Shown one piece after another: positions 57,901 through 64,000 of a DNA stretch of 64,000 bases. The stretch spans positions 61,566,001 through 61,630,000 of the forward strand of contig JBITNC010000001.1 of the NCBI GenBank assembly GCA_050084985.1, written 5' to 3'. This stretch comes from Nageia nagi. Lineage: Eukaryota > Pinophyta. A model generated the notes under the pieces. That model ran no database searches. It was not told the DNA's origin and was given only the letters and a program-made list of their open reading frames with translations. Positions within the stretch are counted from its first letter, which is position 1, and each line of letters begins with the position of its first letter. The position numbers were made by a program, and so were the translations under genes.

Positions 57901-59077
57901 TAACAAAAGAAAATCCCACTTCTTTACTTTTTAAAGAAAAAGACATGGTAAGAACCTTTAAATAAAATAACCACTATGTCTCTTCAAATAGTTTAACACT
58001 TCTAACAATAATTAATTTTATGAAGCTTTACTAAACATTATGATAGACATGATATTAAATTAATTCAAATAGTACTACCTTAATTAGGCAAAAAATTGTA
58101 AAAGAATGCACCTTGACTTGAAGAGGAAAGAGAGACTTCTTTTCTTCATGTAACTTTGCATCAAGTTTGAGAATAACAAGGATGAAATAATAAAAGATAG
58201 ATAGGTAGGTATTTTTATAATGCTCTATTCCTTTATTTATAGCTAAAGGGGTTAAAGTGTGTCCAAATGGATGTCTCTTCACACTTTTAATAATTTTTGA
58301 GGTAGGCTTGCTTAAAATTGTTAACGATTGAAATGATGTTAAATACCTTGGAGCTTTTTTTATTAACTAACAAATTAGTGCCAACTATTATCCACATATA
58401 ACAGAAGAAAAAAAACTAAGTAGGATCATTACTTCATTATTTTCCTACCCAGTAAATATCTTGTAATGCCATAAGGAGATCTTAGTCTCTATTTAATAGT
58501 GTTTTTACTATTAACCCTATGTGGTAATAATATAGACACTCATATTCAACTTTTACCCATTAAATTTATGTTTCTAACTTTATATAAATTTTTAGATTTA
58601 AATAAGGTATATACCCTTTTTCCCTCCATTTCAAAATTTGAATTTCAAAAATACCAAAGAAGGGAAAACACATCTTTACCTATGATGGTTGCCTCATCCT
58701 ATAGAGTAAGATTAATCCACACATTTTTTTAAATGCAATTTCATTAATAAATTGATTATCATAGCAATTATTCTACATGCAACTACATGATTTATGATGG
58801 TCATAGGATGTGTTAGTGATTCAACACCAATCATTTCCTCCTCTTACCCTTCCGTTCTTGTAACCAATTCACCATTGGTCCTTAGGGTATTTCGATCACT
58901 TCTCTATCTCGAGGTGACCTGTGTCAAAACATATTGAAGCTAACATCAAATTTTTATAAATTATATATATTTCTTTATCAAATTTATCATTACCATAACA
59001 TTATTCAAACATAATCCATTCAAATATTTGATGATACTCGAGGTAAAATAGTATCTTGAGTTGGATCATGACACATC
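54926..59077. mobile_element. 4.15-kb insertion in the 3' LTR, unclassified
   Basis: The junctions are ...CATTTTGT|AATGCAGCC and GACACATC|TTGTTATATG. The uninterrupted 5' LTR reads CATATTGTCATGTGTAC, so TTGT is probably a short target duplication. The insert has no long ORF and no recognised gene. It contains a threefold ~300-bp tandem repeat (57141-58060), very AT-rich spacers, and a less AT-rich part at 54940-55570. It could be a non-autonomous LTR element or a long solo LTR. Terminal repeats were not found by eye. Confidence 0.6.
57141..58060 (+). repeat. Tandem repeat, three units of ~300 bp
   Basis: The phrase GATAAACATCATATTA...TTTAATAAATTCATG...GAGAAATATTTGACTA...ATACAATTTGTAT...ACATCTAAATAAA...GGTACCAAC...TCTAACAATAATTAATT recurs from 57141, 57435 and 57748, ending with a partial phrase at 58042. 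Periods are about 294, 313 and 294 bp. Units differ by scattered substitutions and small indels. No coding frame is conserved across units. Confidence 0.88.
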
Positions 59078-59506
59078 TTGTTATATGTACTAACTTTTGA
59101 ATCTTATGTTCTATGTTTATAGGTTGTGAAACACCTAGGATTCTTATGTTTTAACAAAGAAACACTCCCACATTTTGAAAACACCCTCATATATTAGAAA
59201 TTCCCATGGTCACTGCATTTTATTAGAAAGAACAATTTTGTACCATTTTGGGATCCATTTAGCTGCATTAGGTACCATCATTAAAAAATGACATCGTTAG
59301 GTAATCTTTCGTGTTTATTAACACCACCTTGAGTTGGTTACATTATGATCATTTGAGCTTTTGATTTGAAATTATGGCTTAAAGAAACCTCCTTAAGGGT
59401 TTAATCAAGTTTATTTTGTAGTTTGTGCTTATAGGGTCTTATCTAGCCTGCACATTCTAGTTAAATGTTCAAGTGATCCTAAAAGGGGCCATTTTTATTT
59501 GAAATA

Positions 59507-59999
59507 GAAATCATACATCATCATATTGTATAAAAATTTAATACAATATCTATTGTATTATTTGATTACAATTGTAGTAGATTTCCCAAATAATATGATA
59601 ACCTCTCGTAAAAATATTTCTACTTAACCTACACTACTTGAAAGTTGGGTGTAATATGATTGGAAGATAACCTAGTTCTCTAGAATATTTTTAAAAAATA
59701 ACATAATAGATGCTTTATAAATGGTGAAAACAACACACAATAAGACTAAACAACTTAGTAAAAATCTTAAACAAGCACCACAAACCATACCTAGCTAGCT
59801 TAACAAATAAAAAAAGATCCCCTTTCGATGCTGCCTCCTCCTTATTATATATTTTGTAGTATTTATTTTTTCAAAATAAAATAAATTTTTATTTTTCCCA
59901 AATATAAATAAATTATTTTTTATAAAAATAATAAAATTAAAAGGAAAATATTTTTCCTTTAAAATTCATCAGTTATTGATAGAATTGATTTGGGAGCTA
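59507..59999. other. Unassigned AT-rich sequence
   Basis: Nothing recognised. Confidence 0.4.
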
Positions 60000-61760
60000 A
60001 ATTATCATTGGTTGGAAGGTGTTGGACATTTCACAAATAAGGATTCTTTATAATTAGACCAATATGTATCTTCATGCCTTGCTATGTTTCCTAAAAATAG
60101 CTCTAACTCATTCCCTAATAATTATACCATATTTCCATACATTCCATTTTTGGATATCCTTAATGAGGAAGAATAATTCCTAGTTATCTCTTTCATTGTA
60201 TAAGTTTTATTTTCTTCTTGAAACTACGTTTAGACTTTTTTTAATCCACTTAATACTTTAATTGCCTGAACTAATTTATCCTCAAAATAGTTTTTACTGT
60301 GTCTGATAGTGATAGGAATATCAATACCACTCATACACCTTTGATGATAACTATGTGGATCAAACGGCTTCTAGGTAACCTCAGCCAAATAGAGCTTATA
60401 CATCTCCACAATAAAATTAACCAATGATTGATGATAATTGAATAGATAAAATCCAAATTTGAAAGGTAAATTTAACCATGGAATATTCTTAAACTTCTTA
60501 TTCATTCTAATCTTAGCATCTTTAACAAATTTTCTAACTACCTCTAACATGAACAAAGAAACTATACATGCTACTAGAAGAGCCTTTGATGGAAGTTTTG
60601 ATCCATATACTCTTATATAAGAAAAATCTTTTGTGATAAAATGCTCCCCAATACCTAACATGAAATAAACTAAAGAATTATTAATATAGGGTAGTGGTAT
60701 TCATTTTATAACAACATGCAATTATGGCACTACATGTGAATTAAAATTTCCTCTACCTCAAGATCTCATGGTTAGGTGAATATTCTTCATCATACCTTGA
60801 ATACAATCAACTTTTTTAGCTCCTAAAATGTATAAAGTTTTCTTTGGTAATTACCCTAATAGGAAATGTACAAGAATGGAATAATATGAGAACTTGGGAA
60901 AAAATAAATCATCCCTTTCAATTTCCCTTTTTAAATCAATAATCTCTTTATGCATTTTATCATATATCCATGCATTCTAATAAAATATTTCCATCCTTTC
61001 CCCAATGCTACTAATTTGTATAAGAGCCAATATTTATTTTGCAACAAGAAACTTATCTTCAATACCTAAAAGCATTTGTATCATTTTTATCCATGAGGTA
61101 GGATTTAGTTTTAGGTAAACCTTTGGGAATGGAAAAAATTGTGTGAACAATCTTGCCCTATTAAAATGAAAAGGATATGACCAATTATTGGCTATATAGT
61201 GATTACTTTCTTGTAAAAGGATTGAAAATTCAATAGGATCATGATCCAATTATTGGTGAAATACCCTCTTCAAATATCTCACTTGTAAGAATAATACTTT
61301 ATCACCATTCATTTTTCTAAAAATTCTATCAACTAGAGAATAAGTTTAGATTAGCTAATACATGAGATCAGAGCTAGGAAGTACCTTTGCATATATTATA
61401 TTCTTAACATTAGGATCCCAATTGAAATTATATGGGTTTTCCATAGCAAAATTTATTGTTTTAATACCCCTAAATATTGAATTTATCTCTAGTGGGTGTA
61501 TATTAGGTATGTATTTGATCTCATACAACTAAGAAATCGATCCCACTTGAAATTCCTTCACCACTTCATCATTGATCAGATCCTATCCTCTCTTTTATAA
61601 TATTACTTTGATTATATTTTTTGATAAATGATATTCATGAAACTCATGATGAGGCTATAATTTTATTACCTAAAAATTCTCCATAATCTATTCTTGACCT
61701 CTCGAATCCAAAAATTTATGTCTTCCGACTTGACTATAACTACGATAAACTCCTAAATGA
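60000..61760 (-). pseudogene. Unidentified decayed coding region, about 500 codons
   Basis: The minus strand gives continuous protein-like sequence with scattered stops. 61249-61034 is open (DHDPIEFSILLQESNHYIAN, FNRARLFTQFFPFPKVYLKL, WIKMIQMLLGIEDKFLVAK). It is followed by IGERMEIFY.NAWIYDKMHK, EIIDLKREIERDDLFFPKFS, VDCIQGMMKNIHLTMRS and then the open 60661-60371 (MLGIGEHFITKDFSYIRVYG, SKLPSKALLVACIVSLFMLE, NLPFKFGFYLFNYHQSLVNF). Most breaks need only single-base changes. No catalytic motif or known family was recognised, and the pattern of large hydrophobic and basic residues fits a soluble globular protein. It may be an accessory ORF of an unrecognised transposon, since an LTR copy begins 1.1 kb away. 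Confidence 0.5.
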
Positions 61761-62818
61761 ATTAGAAAAATAGAGTCATGACCACCTTTAGTATTATTAT
61801 GCTTCAAAATGGTGATTTATCACTTTCCATTGATTTTTTTTTTAATCTTGCATGGAAATGGCCTCACATTTATTGAAACCAAAAAATAAGTGTGAAATTC
61901 TTATTGCATATAAACTGGGTTTCTAAAATTGATTCAAAATTCCATATATTGTTGACATGTGTCAATTCCCTTAAATATTGTGATCAAATTCTTGTACCCA
62001 ATAATTATAATCAATATTGTTCACCTATTATTATCTTGATATGATTTTTCCTAGTGACATGAGATGAACCCTTTCTTGATATGACTAATAATCACTGATG
62101 AAAAGATCTTTTACTTTCTATCATGATTTGACCCTATTCAATAAAACAACCCCTTACATAATGCATAGTAATCATGTCCAATGAAGAAAGGAGTTATCTG
62201 AACAAAAAACTTCTTATCTAAAGAAAATAATGTTAATTTAGTATACTAATTTCTTATATGATGATGAATGAGCATATTTGATATTCATTGAGCTTATCCA
62301 ATAAAACATTTCTTACCTGAAAACCAACACTCTTATCGAATGGTAAAAACTCCTACTTGATGAAGTAATTCCTTGTCTAAAAAAGAAAAAAGTTATGCAA
62401 CCAAAGCCACTCTTACCTAATAATATGTACTCTTATCTAATGATGCTTTTTAATTAAATAGTCCTTAGGATAAAAATCATTTCCTCCACATACCATAAGT
62501 AATGAAAAGGGTATTAGGTATCTATGAAAAGGATTCCTTTTAAAAGCAAAAAGTTATCCACAAAAAATATTCCAAAGAAAGGATAAAGATGAGACACAAC
62601 ATAGGCTCTATCTTGGAAAAGTGCTGAATAATAAATGAAGTAATTAAGCATCCTAGTTATCTTTGGGTTTATCTAACTTGAACATAAAAATAATCTACTT
62701 TAGTCTATAATACATATAATTACATGGTTGGATTTTTTTTGCCAACCTAGAGGACCTACTTAGATAATGAAATTGCATGATAGTAAAATAAAATATTAAC
62801 CTATGAGTGATTAAATAC
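61761..62818. other. Unassigned sequence with a degenerate ~25-30-bp periodic motif
   Basis: 62090-62450 repeats words such as CTTATCTAATGATG, CTTACCTAATAAT, CTTATATGATGATG and CTTACCTGAAAAC at irregular 25-60-bp spacing, like a decayed minisatellite. No gene recognised. Confidence 0.4.
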
Positions 62819-64000
62819 TATTATTCATTTAGAATTACACTTTCTAAGGAGGGTAACATTATGTTATTCCTTCATTCTTTCATTCATTTATTCTTTCTCA
62901 ATAAGATCCATGCTTCAAATTCCTATTTCTTACTCCCCTTTTATTCTTTTATAAGTGTTGTAATAAGTGTATAGTCTTTATATTTAGTTATTTTTGTCAA
63001 ATTTGATTAAGTATAAGAAATTTTGGGTACTATTGATGTTTACAAGTCATAATTGATTTGCATGATAACTTAAACTATGATTTTATTGACAGACATGTGT
63101 TATTGTGTAAATAAGTCTCATATGTTTGTTATGACATAGTTGGGTCTTCACTAGTAACTATACATAGGTATAAGGTCAAAAGGAAGTTTTATTTTATCTA
63201 AGTCATATTTGAGAGGTAATGTAACATGTAAGGGAAGGAAGTATCTAAGTCCAATTCTAGGTCTTATAGAAGTTCAAGTGTATAAAATTCAGGTTCTATA
63301 GACCTAGGTACTCTTTCTAGGTAGTATTGTAAATATGAGTCATTTTTAAGTTGAATCAATCAATGGGAAATGATCTAGAGCCCATGGATTTCTAGAGAAA
63401 ATATTGTACTATACACGAAAACTTAGCAAGTGTTACCAAAGGATCAAGCAACAAGAGATGTTTATGTGATTTCATTCTACAAACCCTACCAATTTTGAGA
63501 GATGACATCACACCTTTTACTAAAAATCAATGAGTGATAAGGTAGCTTCCAATCAATCAATAGACTCCACCAGAGCAAGTAAGACCCACTAAGCTGAAAA
63601 GAGAACTATGGGATGAGGGGAAAACCTAGGTCTACTTAATCAAGAGTGTTTGAGCCCTAGGGCTCTATCAATGTTTTGACTTTGACTCATTTCCAAATGG
63701 TAGTAGCATTTTTTCCTTAGGTTCAATGTTATATTTTTCATTTCCCTCAAAGCTTTTACAACCTATAGCTACATTAATCTTCATAAATGGTTGCAAAGAG
63801 TTAGATGGCTATAAAAAGAGCATAAAGACAAACTATACCAAATAAGCTGATGGACCATACCTAGACATTTAGCTACAGTTTCAACAAGATATAGTCAAAT
63901 ATAAATATGAAAGATTATAGTAGAGAACATACAAAGATTTAGAGTGTGAATATTTCTAAACATTGGTGTTGATTGTACTAAGTCCCTGTATAATGTAGCA
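62819..64000 (+). repeat. Third LTR copy of the Tat/Ogre-like family, inverted, cut by the window end
   Basis: Read on the plus strand it follows the reverse complement of 9496-11343. The start is TATTATTCATTTAGAATTACACT (LTR sense start TGTATTCTTTTAGATTTACACT), then TCCCCTTTTATTCTTTTATAA..., CTACCAATTTTGAGAGATGA, ATCAAGAGTGTTTGAGCCCT, GGGCTCTATCAATG and GGTTGCAAAGAGTTAGATGG near 63791. About 1.2 of the expected 1.85 kb is visible. Its partner and body are not in the window, or are to the left and unrecognised. Confidence 0.7.

Larger units (their letters stand above)
46638..59506 (+). mobile_element. Internally deleted Tat-like LTR retrotransposon
   Basis: The 5' LTR is 46638-48426 (TGTAGACACTC...GAAACA). 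A primer-binding-site-like sequence follows at 48430-48447, then the end of integrase, a long noncoding and antisense-coding stretch, a polypurine tract at 53619-53635, and a 3' LTR starting TGTAGATACTC at 53636. That LTR resumes after a 4.15-kb insertion and ends near 59506. Gag, protease, RT, RNase H and the front of integrase are absent between the primer site and 48450, so one deletion removed them. No matching 5-bp target duplication could be fixed (GTAAC on the left, GAAAT on the right). Confidence 0.78.
53636..59506 (+). repeat. 3' LTR of the Tat-like element, split by an insertion
   Basis: 53636-54925 aligns with the first ~1.35 kb of the 5' LTR (including the 57-bp minisatellite). 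59077-59506 aligns with its last ~430 bp (GTACTAACTTTTGAATC, CTAGTTAAATGTTCAAG in the 5' copy against CTAGTTAAATGTTCAAGTGAT here). The two parts are interrupted at the host word TCATTTTGT. Confidence 0.8.

Overview
This is nuclear DNA of a land plant, almost certainly a seed plant with a large, repeat-rich and strongly AT-rich genome. The evidence is two host genes of plant-specific type (the first exon of a cellulose-synthase-like E gene and the first exons of a heavy-metal-associated isoprenylated plant protein), tRNA-iMet-primed Ty3/gypsy elements, Tat-lineage gypsy elements, a plant L1-type LINE and plant-type (TTTAGGG-like) telomeric motifs. Nothing in it looks prokaryotic, organellar or viral. 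The species cannot be named from sequence alone; a gymnosperm or another large-genome lineage would fit.

Layout. 1-4400 is the only gene-like part: a CslE-like N-terminus runs off the left edge on the minus strand, and a HIPP-like gene starts at 3321 on the plus strand but only its first two exons are visible. Three same-strand copies of one GC-richer repeat module with ATTAACAT-type tails lie here, the first abutting the CslE start codon and the third inside the HIPP intron. Two of the tails end in a near-perfect 160-bp palindromic MITE-like element. 5460-7590 is a degenerate telomere-like higher-order array. 7756-9357 is a decayed but clearly multi-exon gene, perhaps transposase-derived.

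9496-23158 is a large minus-strand Tat/Ogre-like LTR retrotransposon: 1.85-kb LTRs, gag, protease, an extra RNase H placed before RT, a gutted RT, RNase H, integrase, and then about 4 kb of further unassigned coding sequence. 24030-25400 is a plus-strand remnant of a second gypsy family. 26090-27420 is a tandem array whose units each carry a small hairpin. 32356-34640 is a decayed L1-like LINE broken by a 378-bp insertion.

35803-42588 is the best-preserved element: a minus-strand chromovirus-like Ty3/gypsy element with 1.1-kb LTRs, a perfect 5-bp target duplication (ACCTA), an iMet primer-binding site, a polypurine tract and one long gag-pol frame spoiled by five stop codons and one frameshift. 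44330-59506 holds a Tat-type gag-protease fragment and then a second Tat-like element (LTRs starting TGTAGA) whose interior is deleted so that the primer-binding site lies next to the end of integrase. It carries an antisense ORF resembling a plant mobile domain, and its 3' LTR is split by a 4.15-kb insertion. 60000-61760 is a decayed unidentified minus-strand coding region. From 62819 to the end is a third copy, in opposite orientation, of the LTR of the 9.5-23 kb element.

No intact autonomous transposon and no complete host gene is present. Most of the window is nested, decaying retrotransposon sequence, and the decay looks like C-to-T / G-to-A change, as expected for methylated repeats. 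All reading of decayed coding regions was done by eye; no similarity search was run.
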